DNA of 64,000 nt from Ricordea florida. Lineage: Eukaryota; Cnidaria; Anthozoa; Corallimorpharia; Ricordeidae. The translations under genes were made by a program, and so were the position numbers. Positions within the stretch are counted from its first letter, which is position 1; the number at the start of each line of letters is the position of its first letter. The stretch spans positions 6,257,024 to 6,321,023 of the forward strand of contig OX453277.1 in NCBI GenBank assembly GCA_949710005.1. The letters run 5' to 3'. Positions 12,575-23,337 of the stretch are shown here, piece after piece. Under the pieces are notes generated by a model. That model was not told where the DNA came from. It saw only the letters and a program-made list of their open reading frames with translations, and did no database searches.

Positions 12575-12947
12575 GATATAAACAAAAAAAACTGTAGGAC
12601 GCTTCGTTTAGATTTATAGTAAAATAGTAGATTTATTGTTATAACGGTAGACTTCTGGCATGACAATGGCTTTATTCCTAAAACAGTCAGATTAATTTAT
12701 TCACTCTTAATTTCTATGCGCCGAATTTTCAATTGTTGCCAAAGTTGAGGAATCAGGGATAACCACAAAACCAAGATGGATGCGACTCAACCAGAACAAC
12801 ACTTTGTTCACTGACAAAACCGAAAACCAAGCGAGAATACAGGTGTCGACTTTAAGACAAATCAGTACGCGGCATAAAGCATACCAGCATGTGCACGCAC
12901 ACGATAAACATTCCCACGTGAGCGAGCTTTGGGAATAAGTACACTAA
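11937..12947. other. Intergenic with a second (AT)n tract
   Basis: Holds a short TA repeat at about 12538-12575. The open frame from 11938 has no recognisable domain and begins in the microsatellite, so I do not call it a gene. Confidence 0.45.
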
Positions 12948-13230
12948 GGGACGGATCATTATAAAAGTGATGGGGGGGGGGGTGGGGAATTTTCAGCTTG
13001 CACGAATTTTTTTTTCCGCTCACTGCTTCTGCAGGAATTTTTTTTTCAGGTGAACCTCTCTGCACGAATTTTTTTTACTACATGTGAAAAAGTCACAATT
13101 GGACCTTCCTTCTGCATGAATTTTTTTTTTACCTTCTTCTTTGCATGATGATTTTTTTTTGGAATTTTCCCTTGCATGAATTTTTTTTTTTCCCCACCCC
13201 CCCCCCATCACTTTTCTAATGGTCCGTCCC
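12948..13230. mobile_element. Fold-back MITE with G-run/C-run terminal inverted repeats
   Basis: The left end GGGACGGATCATTATAAAAG leads into GTGATGGGGGG...TGGGGA. The right end TCCCCACCCCC...CATCAC leads into TTTTCTAATGGTCCGTCCC. These form inverted repeats of about 40 bases bounded by TA. The interior repeats TGCA(C/T)GAATTTTTTTT-like units about six times. No coding capacity. Confidence 0.75.
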
Positions 13231-13466
13231 TAAAGAAATGAGATTACTACAGTTTGGGACAAGTGGCTGTACACATACACTGGCCTGGATTCTCACTTCG
13301 CCCTTCTGACATCACAATCTCTTGAACTATCAGAATGTTGGCAGCAGAAATGTTTTTGCTTCAAGTGAAAGGCTCAAGGCTGAAAAATTTTGCTGGAGTC
13401 AGAGATGAGAGTTCCTGGTCTGCCATTAGCCTTAGTTTAGCCCCAAAAGTTCGGTTGGTCACAGCC

Positions 13467-14033
13467 CGGGGCTGTACTTGGGTATTTTTTGGGTGGGTAT
13501 GTGCCGCCCAGGACTCCAAATTGGCATCTCGTTTTAAAAAAAAATTCCCCTAAAATTGATAACTCCTTCTAGAATTCGCCCTAAAACTGATACCCTGTTC
13601 TAGAAATGGTCCAATTTTTTATACTCCGTTCTAGAAAGTTTGTAAATTGAAATAGCTCTGTCTCCATCTCCTGCGGGTACATTATGGACTCGTTCCAGAC
13701 TTCCGCGCGCCTATTTATCCAAGATGGGGGAGTGAGCGCTCGCGGCTCGCGCCAAAATACGCCCACCCAGCACACTAAAACACAGGGTGAGAGCACAACA
13801 GTTTGCTTGTTAACGCATTGAATCGTATCTTCAAAAGCAATATGTCCTTGAATAATTTCAAATGGCTGATTACAAAACAGGAGCTTTCGAGCGTTCGAAA
13901 TATTATACCCCGTTCTAGAAAACGCCTCTGAAATGGATAACGCGTTCTAAATCAGGAGTTTCAAAATCACGACCCCGTTGGGCGGCACATACCCGTATAG
14001 GTAATGTATGGGAGTACCCCCCCTCCCCCCGGG
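13467..14033. mobile_element. DNA-transposon remnant with inverted GGGCGGCACATACCC ends
   Basis: Left arm CCCGGGGCTGTACTTGGGTA...GGGTATGTGCCGCCC is inverted at the right end as GGGCGGCACATACCCGTATA...GAGTACCCC...CCCCCGGG. The interior has several diverged copies of ATACCCCGTTCTAGAAA on both sides. No transposase was recognised. Confidence 0.65.
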
Positions 14034-14473
14034 GTCACTGTAGCTCCGACGGTAGCTTTCGACCTGTGAACTGTCCTTCGTACCTCCGCTGGTTTTTTCA
14101 CCGTCACCGGTCACTTGTCCCTTGCTTGCTACAAACCCTTTGAAAAAAAAAACAAATAAAAAAAGTAATAAAAATAAAACAAGTTTGACTGGGTCAAACG
14201 TGTTTTATTTTTAGTTAACCTTTCAGGTCTACAATTTCGGTCTTTCCTCAGTTTCCTCAGCTGCACAATTGTTACTAATAAGATGTAACTCACCAAGGTT
14301 TACATGAATCTATCTAATCTTTCCAGCGAACTGCATACCTGACCATGAAGCCAGTTTGTTTAATTTATCTTTTATCGTTGGGTTCAGAAACACATGATTT
14401 TGGCTCACGAGCTTCTTTGTAGCCTAGAATAGATGTCTCCGATTAGAGCTGTTTTCTAAAATTAGAACTATGC
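14034..14473. other. Intergenic, nothing recognised
   Basis: Contains an A-rich run near 14145-14180 and no gene. Confidence 0.4.
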
Positions 14474-15800
14474 AAATGAATATATGAAAGGCAATATATA
14501 TATTTGAACTGCGGAGTAATATGTAATGAGATTAATTGATCATCGCAGTAAGGTAAACAACTTTAAGCAGCTGTGAAATTAAAGCCTGAAAAAAACTCAA
14601 GCCTGAACGGGATTCGATATCATGATCTCTGCGATACCGGAGATGATCAATTAATGTAATTACATATTACTCCGCAGTTCAAATATATGGTCTTTCATAT
14701 ATATTCATTTGCATCATTCTTCTCCATCTACGGGTATATTACGAACTCACAATATCACCAGTTCCTACTTGGCTTGATACTTGATAGCTCAGTTGGTAGA
14801 GCACTGCTCCGGTATCGCAGTCATGGGTTCGAATCCCGTTCAGGCCTGAGTTTTTCTTTTTCAGGCTTTAATTTCACAGCTGCTTAAGTTGTGTACATAA
14901 CTGCGATGATCATTAAAATTAAAAATAAAAAAACTCAGGATGTGCATTTCTTATCGCAGTAGACGTTACATTCTTTTAGATGAGAAGTACAACGAGTAGG
15001 TCTTACAACATAAGGTCTCCAATTGGTGACCTTACACAATAGGCCGGCTGGAAGACTCAGGAAGGCAGAATGACGTAAAAATGTCGCGCGAGACTACATG
15101 TGCATTCCCATTCTTACGTGACATTTTTTCGTCCTTACGACATCAAGACGGCGCGTAAGGAGAAATTATAAGGTGGCAGCCTTATCGTTGTACGTCTCAT
15201 CTAAAAGAATTTAACGTCTACTCCGGACCTACAAAAAATGCACGTCGTGAGTTCTTCAAGAATTTTATTAAAACGTTTTCTAAAATAATCAAGACACCAT
15301 AGGTTTGACATGAAAAGTTCTGGTCAACAATGGAGCATGGAAATCAAAACACAAGATCAAAGTTCGATTATAGCACTCAACAAGGTTGTTAATCGACCTA
15401 GGACTGTCTCGACAATAGGTTGTGGACAATTTATTATGCAACAGTTGTAGCCTTGGTCTTCCTATAAGACGGTTAACTCTAAGTCGAGATCTTTTAACTT
15501 TCTTTGCCCTCACTCACAATTTTTTAAGTTCTCTCGAAGACGTAATTGCTTACAACGGCAACATTTGGAATGATGCAAATGAATATATGAAAGACCATAT
15601 ATTTGAACTGCGGATTAATATTAAATGACATTAATTGATCATCGCAGTTATGCACACAACTTAAGCAGCTGTGAAATTAAAACCTGAAAAAAATAAAAAA
15701 TAAAAAAAAAAACTCAGGCCTAAGTTTTTTTTTTCAGGCTTTAATTTCACAGCTGCTTAAGTTGTGTGCATAACTGCGATGATCAATTAATGTCATTTAA
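14474..15800. mobile_element. Cluster of inverted SINE-associated repeats
   Basis: Three related segments. An inverted pair of arms (about 14474-14552 and 14638-14716) shares ATATGAAAGNC..ATATTTGAACTGCGGA and CATATTACTCCGCAGTTC. Between the arms is an antisense copy of the TCAAGCCTGAACGGGATTCG SINE sequence. A further arm starts at 15574, followed by an inverted pair of AACTTAAGCAGCTGTGAAAT/CAGCTGCTTAAGTTGTG up to 15800. GATGATCAATTAATG and its complement recur as junction words. The arrangement suggests nested or serial insertions of one family. About 14940-15570 contains an inverted GACGTACAACG/ATCTAAAAGAATTT-type pair and no gene. Confidence 0.6.
14776..14880 (+). mobile_element. tRNA-derived SINE head with pol III A and B boxes
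   Basis: A tRNA-like sequence has A box TAGCTCAGTTGG at 14785-14796 and B box GGTTCGAATCC at 14826-14836. It runs into GTTCAGGCCTGAG and TTTTTCAGGCTTTAATTTC, which recurs in the surrounding cluster. The continuous non-tRNA tail and the repetition argue for a SINE over a functional tRNA gene. Confidence 0.7.
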
Positions 15801-16111
15801 CATTTGGAATGAAATGCGAACGGTAATAAAGGAAAATTCGGCAGTTTGAAGGAGATATGGCAATTAAGGAAACGAAACGAGGATGTCAACTAGGACGGAA
15901 CCCAAACACTGATAGCGTCGATAAACGACGCAATAAAAATGCACAGTCAAATTGAAGAAAAAAAGAATTAAATTCATTTTTTTACTGCTACTCTCCTCGG
16001 CGTCGTCGTCGTCGTGCTTACTAAAATTTTTCTTAGACACCGGGCTGTGTCGGTTCATCGACTTTAAAAATTAATGCTGTGGTAACAAGCAGTTATTAGA
16101 AGGAAACCAAT

Positions 16112-16245
16112 AAGCAGGGTTGGCGGAGTGTTGGATAGCAGGGTTGGCGCAGTGTTGGGGAGCAGGGATGGCGCAGTGTTGGTGAGCAGGGTTGGCGCAG
16201 TGTTGGGGAGCAGGGATGGCGCAGTGTTGGGGAGCAGGGTTGTTG
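16112..16245 (+). repeat. 24-bp tandem repeat made from a SINE A-box segment
   Basis: About five units of 24 bases, AGCAGGG(T/A)TGGCGCAGTGTTGG plus two variable bases. The unit contains GTTGGCGCAGTG, the start of the SINE that immediately follows, so it looks like local expansion of that 5' end. Confidence 0.8.
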
Positions 16246-16527
16246 GCGCAGTGGTAAGAACGCTCGCCTTCCACCAACGTGGCCCGGGTTAGATTCTCGG
16301 CCCTGGCGTCATATGTGGGCTGAGCTTGTTGGTTCTCTACTCGGCTCCGAGAGGTTTTTCTCCGGGTACTCCGGTTTTTCCCTCTCCTCAAAAACCTACG
16401 CTTGATTTGATTTGATTTGATTTCATTTGTGCTTTACAGTGTCCCCAATTAGTACGTCAGTGCTAAATACAGTTCACATTCAAATAAATGCCATTATTAT
16501 TATTTATTATTTATTATTTATTATTAA
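16246..16527 (+). mobile_element. tRNA-derived SINE
   Basis: Head GTTGGCGCAGTGGTAAGAAC (A box), then GGCCCGGGTTAGATTCTCGG (B-box region with one change from GTTCGATTC). The body has GGTTCTCTACTCGGCTCCGA and TTTTTCTCCGGGTACTCCGG, followed by TTTGA repeats. The 3' part has CAGTGTCCCCAATTAGT and ends in an ATT-rich tail. I recall this organisation as a common cnidarian SINE; that identification is from memory. Confidence 0.75.
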
Positions 16528-16707
16528 TAAGCGTTAATTGGAAAAATGCAACTGATTTGGGAAACGGCTCCAGAGAAAGATCCTCCTCAAGCCCTATGCA
16601 GTTTTTCAGTGACATGTCTTTTTAAACAGTTTGATAATGGACACGAGCCCATTACCCTGTATTGAATCAATTCCGTAGGCAGAAGACCATTGACCTATTA
16701 TATAAAG

Positions 16708-16915
16708 GGGTTATTTTCTAAAGAAACTGGTGCTGCGTTGTTGGGAAATTGAAACACAAAAATAGTTTATCTGCAAACGAGTTGATAATGTAAATTGTAC
16801 CACCGCACCGGTCAGATCTAAAGTAAATGACGAAAAGCCAGCTGCAGGCGGCTTGTCTCAGTCTACCTAACGGTGGTAGAAGTTACGATATCAACTCGTT
16901 TGAAAAACCATTAAG
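16708..16915 (+). mobile_element. Diverged copy of the hairpin element family
   Basis: TTTCTAAAGAAACTGGTGCT, GGGAAATTGAAACACAAAAA and CAAACGAGTTGATAATGTAA are followed by a different inner loop. The inverted outer arm (ACGGTGGTAGAAGTTACGAT, then ATCAACTCGTTTGAAAAACC) closes the hairpin. Confidence 0.6.
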
Positions 16916-18359
16916 TCTTGTACGGACCCATTGACCGGTGACCGGTTCGAATGTCTAAAGGAAGAAGAGATTTGTCCATCAAGATTCAGTGGTTGCATTG
17001 TCCCTGAAGTGTCCTCATCATGACATGAAGTTGTATGAAAAATGGTTGGCGTGAATTACTTACGAAACAATGCAGTACGTCAAGCTTAGATATAAATGAG
17101 GAAAAGTAATCGTTTTGACGATTTACTCGGTAAAATATAGTGAGCAGTTATGGCAGTTGTTTGCGGTGTTTAAATGCCGCTCCTCATTTGCGATACTCAC
17201 GTATGTCTATGCGTGAGCATAGAAAGCTTAATCCTAGTGAGGACGGTGCCGCGTCATAAAGCATAAGAAGACTGATCCAAGGTCTTGATATTCTTATACT
17301 TATGTCGCGGACTACCTCAGTAGTGTTGCATTTCTTATGTTTGCATTTAAGCTTCATGGGGCTGGGCCAGGTCTAACTGGCCCCGTCCACACGTATCTGT
17401 ATTCATTTAAAAACGCAACTTTTTCCCTCCGTTTTAAAAAAAATTGCGTTCACACTTAGCGTTTTCGCATCGTTTTCACCCTTCCACACGTTTGCGATGA
17501 ATCGAGTTGAAAACGATAACTTTTAAACGATAACCTGACTGCGCCTGCTTGTCGCATGAGTATTCGCTATTATGAGCGCGAGAAATTATGAATTGGTGCC
17601 ATCTTTGATTTTCATTGCGGTGTGGGCTTATACTGTGCTGACGTTCTTCAAAGTCGCAGAAATCGTCGAGTTCTTGACAGGCAACCACCAATACGTTTCA
17701 ACTTTCCGCCTCTTGACACCGGTAGTGACTGAGGAACCTAATAATATTCTGCCGCGTTCTGGAATAGTCAGCTTGAACAAACAGCTAAACTAAATTTTCT
17801 TAAAAGTAGGCAGTTAGGTTTGAAATAAGCTCAAGTATTAAAGACAAGAAAGTGATGGGCTCCTGACGGGGCCCGTAAGCGCTATGTAAATGTACAGCGT
17901 GACAGAAGAGAGGGCAAACTACATGGCGACTACACCCAGGACGACATCATCGAAAAACTTGAAAGAAGTCGTTTCCCAATTCCTCTTTTAATTTCGCGGT
18001 AGCCGTGTTTCATTTCGTTGTCATTTTTCTTTCAAACTGTATAATTTCCGCAGTTCTAGCCATCTGCGTTTCACTCGCAATCTTCCAAAGAAACCGTTAT
18101 TTCTTCGACAGAACTTAAAAATGGTACATCATGTTGTTGTTGTTTATTATTTTTTTTATAGAGGACGGAAAAGAAACTGATACCAGCTTATGAATTTCGC
18201 GTGCAGTTTTATCGTGTCTATAATTAGGTGTCGTCTATGCCGTCTTATATACTTTAGTTCGCTATTTTTATGAAAGGTATACAAAAGATTATCTTTCTGA
18301 AAAAACACGGAGAACGGTATATATTTTGAGTGCGGTGAATAAATTCCGGAAGAGATAAT
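16916..18359. other. Intergenic with a possible transposon end
   Basis: At about 17375-17540 there is GGCCCCGTCCACACGTAT followed by GTTTTAAAAA/GCGTTTTCGCATCGTTTTCA repeats, resembling the terminal region of a DNA transposon. A small open frame on each strand follows (17476-17793) without a recognised domain. Nothing else was seen. Confidence 0.35.
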
Positions 18360-18434
18360 TCTCCTTGCTCAGTGGTAGAACGTCCGAAGGCTAATAATAG
18401 GAGGTTTATAGGTTCGATTCCTGCTGCGCCGGAG
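18360..18434 (+). pseudogene. tRNA-like relic
   Basis: TTCTCC near 18360 pairs perfectly with GGAGAA near 18430 as an acceptor-stem-like pair. TGCTCAGTGGTAGAAC resembles an A box and GGTTCGATTCC is a B box. The T stem does not pair and the anticodon arm is weak, so this is probably a decayed tRNA or SINE head. Confidence 0.45.
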
Positions 18435-18559
18435 AAATCGCGTTTCCTTTTGCTAAGTTTAAATTTGCCCGAGACACGATAACAAAATACATAATTTTCA
18501 CACAGCTTTTTCGTAAAGTTAGATACTCAAATAGGGGTGGCGAATGGTCCCTCAAAAAC

Positions 18560-18730
18560 TTTGGGTCTCGCAAAATTTTAGTCGAATTTCACGGGTCTCG
18601 CAGTCTCGTTTTTTAGCGGTTATGTGCTTCTCGCAGTCTCGATTTTTATACGAGAGTCTCGCACTCAAAACACTTTGCTCGGTCTCGCAAAGAAAAACGC
18701 TAGTCTCGCCATCTCGCAAAGTCTTGCATT
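18560..18730. repeat. Irregular cluster of GTCTCGCA words
   Basis: GTCTCGCA or close variants (GTCTCGCC, TCTCGCAG, GTCTCG) occur about ten times in 170 bases at irregular spacing of roughly 10-35 bases. Confidence 0.6.
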
Positions 18731-19679
18731 TACCATTCGTTACCCCTTCAAATGACTTTTTAGGGCAATTTGGAATAAATAAGAACATTAAAAAAAAAAC
18801 TGCGCGAACCCGTAATGCAATTGTAATTTACGGTCAATTTACGAGTGCTTTTTCTATTAACTCCGTAAGTATACGCGATGGTAGTTTCCCAAGTTCGGAG
18901 TCATGATAGTGTTCAGGCTTAACTTTTAAAGGGCCAATTGTCATAATATAGGGAAATATTAAAGTGACAATTACGCATTGAACAAAACTGACTTTCGAAT
19001 ACAGTGTCGAAAAGATATTTTATCTTCCTTTCTCGACCCAGCAGACTGCCCGCTTTGTTATTGTCCTTATTTTCTCCCTCCCTCTCTCTTTGGTTTTCGT
19101 AAGACCACTTACATCCCATTTACATGTGACCTTCCCCAGTACCACAAGGACTATCGCACTTTCAATCATAAGAAGCCACCTACATACAATTAAAATGAAG
19201 GCATCGCAAGACCACTAGCGACCGTATGACGTTTTCAGTTGTTTCTTTAACCGTGGAAAAATTAATCTGACGGAAACCGAGCAAAAATTATTACAAAAAG
19301 CGGTTAAAGAAGTGCTTTTTCTGTTTTAGACATAAGCATTACTTTTTCAGAGATAATAATCGAAATGAACTTTGCAGCTTTGCAGCTAGTTTCGCCTTTG
19401 GCATCGCAGCATCTTTCCTGTATGACGTAACATTCAATGCCGCAAAAAGGCAGTCCAAAAGACAGCCAGACAACTAAGCGTAGGTTTCTTTAACCTGAGC
19501 ACGTTTAAAGTGGAAGTGCGACTTTTACGCGATGAAAACACCATGTATCGCGTGCCAAAATGCATTTTTAAGAAGGTGCGCAAGAAAACTCCTGACAGGA
19601 CCAATACTACTGTTAGACAATAGAGCACTAAAGTGATGACATCACAAAAACTAATTTTCTAAAGTTAGTAATGGTAATA
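18731..19679. other. Intergenic, nothing recognised
   Basis: No conserved coding sequence; short open frames only. Confidence 0.4.
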
Positions 19680-19940
19680 GGACTGAGTGGAGTCCAATTC
19701 GGTCTGTAATCATACGAGTGATTAACAAAATCGGACGACCGCGTAGCGGGAGTCCGATTTGTTTAATCACGAGAATGATTACAGACCGAATTGGACGACA
19801 CGAAGTCTTATTACCAATTAATCATAACTTTAATAAAATGTGTGATATATTAACTTTTTTTTAAATCAAAACACACGAAATTCCAAAATTTGTTTTTGCT
19901 AGCCGTGAAAAAAAAAGCCATTTAAGCGCGCGCGTGATGG

Positions 19941-19975
<35 letters not shown>

Positions 19976-20045
19976 TGTCCTATTTAACTGTCCTATTAAG
20001 GCTGAAATCAGGGCAGTTGATAGCCAATCAGATTTGAGAATTTTG
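19680..20045. mobile_element. Hairpin MITE with GTCCAATTCGGTCTGTAATC arms
   Basis: Arms at about 19692-19736 and 19752-19796 are near-perfect inverted copies around a GACCGCGTAGCGG centre. The following sequence to about 20045 has GCGCGTACTGTCC(A/T)ATT twice and CAGTTGATAGCCAATCAGAT, which looks like the rest of the same element. Confidence 0.65.
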
Positions 20046-20059
20046 TTATAGTTATGATT

Positions 20060-20366
20060 ATGGGATTTATTGAGACATTTCAAAGGAGCATGATGAAAAA
20101 TGCCAACAGGCCAAAAATCAGCCTCTCATGTCAATTTTGGAGTGAGATATTGCAGGTTTTACGCTGCAGTGATTCCATACAAATCCTTCTAATTTTGTCT
20201 CGGTTCCAAACGTTTAGAACAGAGACAAAATTAGAAGGATTTGTATGGAATCATTGGAGCGTAAACGTTACAATATCTTCACTTCAAAATTGACATGAGA
20301 GGCTGATTTTTGGCCTGTAGGCATTTTTCATCATGCTTTTTGCAAACATCTTAATAAATCCTATAA
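20060..20366. mobile_element. Long-arm fold-back element
   Basis: Arms of about 145 bases (20061-20205 and 20222-20366) are inverted copies with scattered differences. Shared words include CATGATGAAAAATGCC, CAGGCCAAAAATCAGCCTCT and CAAATCCTTCTAATTTTGTC. The loop is only about 15 bases. No gene. Confidence 0.8.
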
Positions 20367-23057
20367 TTTCAAAAATTGAGATATTTGTGACGTCACACTT
20401 TAGCACTCTATAGATAAGAGGTCGTAACTGAGCGGCAGTGAGTAGTTTCGCCCGCCGGCAGATGGTTCCTTTCCTTCCTAACACGTGAGAATTCGAACAA
20501 AGAGAAATCTGAGACAGAGTATGGTATCCTAGTACCGTCTAACTTCCAAACCTATGCCGACAACAACAAGCATTTTGTTAACAGTCAACGCACGTGGACA
20601 AACCTGAACTAATCACTACTGAAGCCAACCTACTACTAAGTAACAGACAAAGGTCAATTTGCGTGGGAAACGTTCTCTGGTTAAGCCGCAAAAACAAAAC
20701 CATAAGGGCCCATGGCCACACAATACGTGGGTTTAATAATAGAGAATCACGGAGGAATGTAATTAAAAATTGACGGTTTAGAAACGTAAATGCCATTTTC
20801 CCGTATTTAATGGCTCCTGGTATTACGTAATGTCACCGTTTTACTAAACCGATGTTATGAGATATTATGAACGGTTTTGTGCTCTAGCTGACCGTGCGGC
20901 CAATAGTTACAAGTCTTACAAAAAAAAACTTATCAAAATGGTCTCCCGCTGAGCAAAATTAGAGTCCAAAGTACCCGGAGCAACTTCAGAGGGCGATAAA
21001 AATACTCAGCGTAGCACCGGAAACAAGAGGGCATGGGAAAACAATCACGAAACAGTTGGCTGCAGTTGGCAGCTCAGATTTCCCTTCCCAAGCCTCCTCC
21101 AAACGACCACGCCTCCTTCCCACCCTTAAACACGTAGTGTTCGTAGAAGATTTATGATAGAGATTGAATTTATAAATACAGACGTGAATTGCGCCTCGAC
21201 CTGTTCCCGTTCAGGTTGAGCTCTTGTACGAAGAATTACGCAGCTATTGCAAACTGAAGCAACAGCTCGCTTTTTCCTCAAGTTGTGCTTCCCCTCTCTC
21301 AAAATAATGAATCGAAAACGGAAACACAGTCGATTCGATGGTAGTCCCAGAAGGCAACAGAGAGTTATACTGGTAAGCTTAAATAGTCTGTTCTGCGGCA
21401 TAAATTCGTTTCCAAATTGAAAATTATCTCCCAAACGTTTGCCTTTGATTTATGCTTGCGATCTTGACATCGGCATCTAAATGGTTTTCTGCTAAAAAGA
21501 TGCAGTGCACATGCAGTCTAAACCCTCTATTTGAGCTAACCCGGCTTACAATTACAAATGTGTTTGGATGTGCAGACTTTCACGAATCTGAATTCTTCTG
21601 ATAAATCACTCAAACAAAGAGGGGGGGGGGGGGAGTGACATTTCTTATATTATTCATGACAAAACCGTGCCTGTCTCCATTGAGCAATTTTGTTTTGTGC
21701 GTGTTTTATCTAAAACAGCGTGAAGAGTTTAATCTGTAAAGACTGACTACAGTAAATTAACATTTGTAGACTCTGTTCTATGATTGGATGTGGCTCCTAG
21801 ATTTTTGGCTTTCTTGATCTAAAGCTCCGTTCCATTCAGCTCTATCAGATAAAAAGATAAAAACTCCGTTTTGAGTGACCTTTGTGCAAATCTTGAGCAA
21901 CAGGAATTATTGACCAGGAATTATTGACCAAGATGATACAGGGAAAGATCCAAATTGAAATATCGAATTCGTCGAGTTATGGTAGAAAAGAAAATCATAA
22001 ATTTTGTCCGAAATAAAACTTAAAAGGTTTCAAATCGTTACCCACTCTCTTATTAAAAGTCGGACTGAATTTCAGCCCCTCCCCCCGTCTTTGTTTTAGC
22101 GGCTGCAAGAAGTACTCGGGCAAGAGCCCATATTATAATGGGGCTTTTTACACGCTACATGCGTAATTCCGTCCGGTCCGTGTGTGGTTGTATTGATTTG
22201 CTACACATTTCAACTGAATATTTAGCCGTTCCTGTGCGTTTGTATCCAGCCCAGATTTGACCCGTTGCGTTAAAAGTACGTCTGATTCAGAGGTATGAAT
22301 TACCAAAAGTGGGTCGGGTCGTTGTAAACTATAAAATTTTCCCCTCGATCCCGACAAATTTTCTGGTACCCGCCGCATGCTACGGTTGAGTAATATTCAA
22401 CTCAGGCGCTGTCGTCGCCTTCAAGGTGTTATACCCTGTTTTCGCGTTCGCGCTTCGTCCAATTTCCCTCTGTTTTGAGTGCCTACCATACAGACTAGAA
22501 GGTCGTCTTATTTTTAGCAGTGATATGATTATATAATTTATTGTATTCATATGCATACTGCGAAAAGCTTGTTATTCTACACAGCGTTGGTCCGCTTTTC
22601 GTTACTTTCTTCCCGATTCTATCGCTTTTTACCCAAAAATCACGTTGAGAACTGAGGAATTTTGTTTCTATCTTTCACTTTATGACCTATATTTTAGAAG
22701 CAATTCGGGTGTTGCCGGCTTTAAGTGTTCCCACCTTAAAATGATCTAATGAAGGGTTTGACTACAACGATGGACGAACAACGCCTCGCGAAAGCAGCTG
22801 TTCGATTACATTTTGGGGCGAGCCGCCTTTTCTCCCGTGATAATTCTGAACATTTTCACTTTATTTCGACTAGTATGGGGGCTGTTTCGTGACCTCGATC
22901 ACTACAAATCATGGCTTTTTCAACTGAGAATCACGAAACGAATCACCGAGTGCACATGAACGACATGATGTAACCATCACGTGTACGCTATTTTGCCTCA
23001 GCAGGTAAACAAACTTGTTTCTATTTTCGCGGGCAAAGTCCATTTTCGTGCTATGAC
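20367..23057. other. Intergenic upstream of the KLF gene
   Basis: No gene recognised. Contains a G run near 21621-21634. A 102-codon open frame at 21126-21434 on the minus strand has no recognisable domain. Confidence 0.4.
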
Positions 23058-23150
23058 TCCACGTGAGTACAGTTTAATTCACGCGCCGCTCACATGAAAA
23101 CAGCTCTCTGATTGGTTTATTCTGCCGGAAGTTTACTATGATTGGTCCAA
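23058..23150 (+). promoter_or_regulatory. Candidate KLF promoter: E-box and two inverted CCAAT boxes
   Basis: CCACGTGAG lies near 23058, and ATTGG (inverted CCAAT) occurs at 23111-23115 and 23141-23145, about 140-220 bases before the start codon. No TATA box is evident. Placement fits a proximal promoter; function is inferred. Confidence 0.4.
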
Positions 23151-23277
23151 CCCCCAAAACGCCCTCTGCACTGCATGATCACAGTGGCTGATCTAAGTTC
23201 AACCGAATACAACGATAACAAAAATCCCTTTCGCTCTTCAATTATTCCCAGAGTTTTCTGGAGTTTAATGTCGTACC

Positions 23278-23337
23278 ATGTACGCGCTGCCTTTGTCTCC
23301 TCCTTCAACGCCTTCATCTTCGTTTAAGGACATGGAG
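23278..23337 (+). CDS. KLF exon 1 (start exon)
   Basis: Encodes residues 1-20, Ser/Pro-rich ([14 protein letters not shown]...), ending ATGGAG before donor GTAAAC. Confidence 0.75.

Noticed and set aside
14776..14850. Functional tRNA gene
   Set aside because: A and B boxes are present, but the sequence continues into a repeated SINE body and lies in a cluster of the same family.
18360..18434. Functional tRNA gene
   Set aside because: Acceptor-like ends pair, but the T stem does not and the anticodon arm is poor; kept only as a relic.
23278..23327. Start of KLF in the frame of ATG 23268
   Set aside because: That frame stops at 23327; only ATG 23278 reaches the donor and joins exon 2 in phase.
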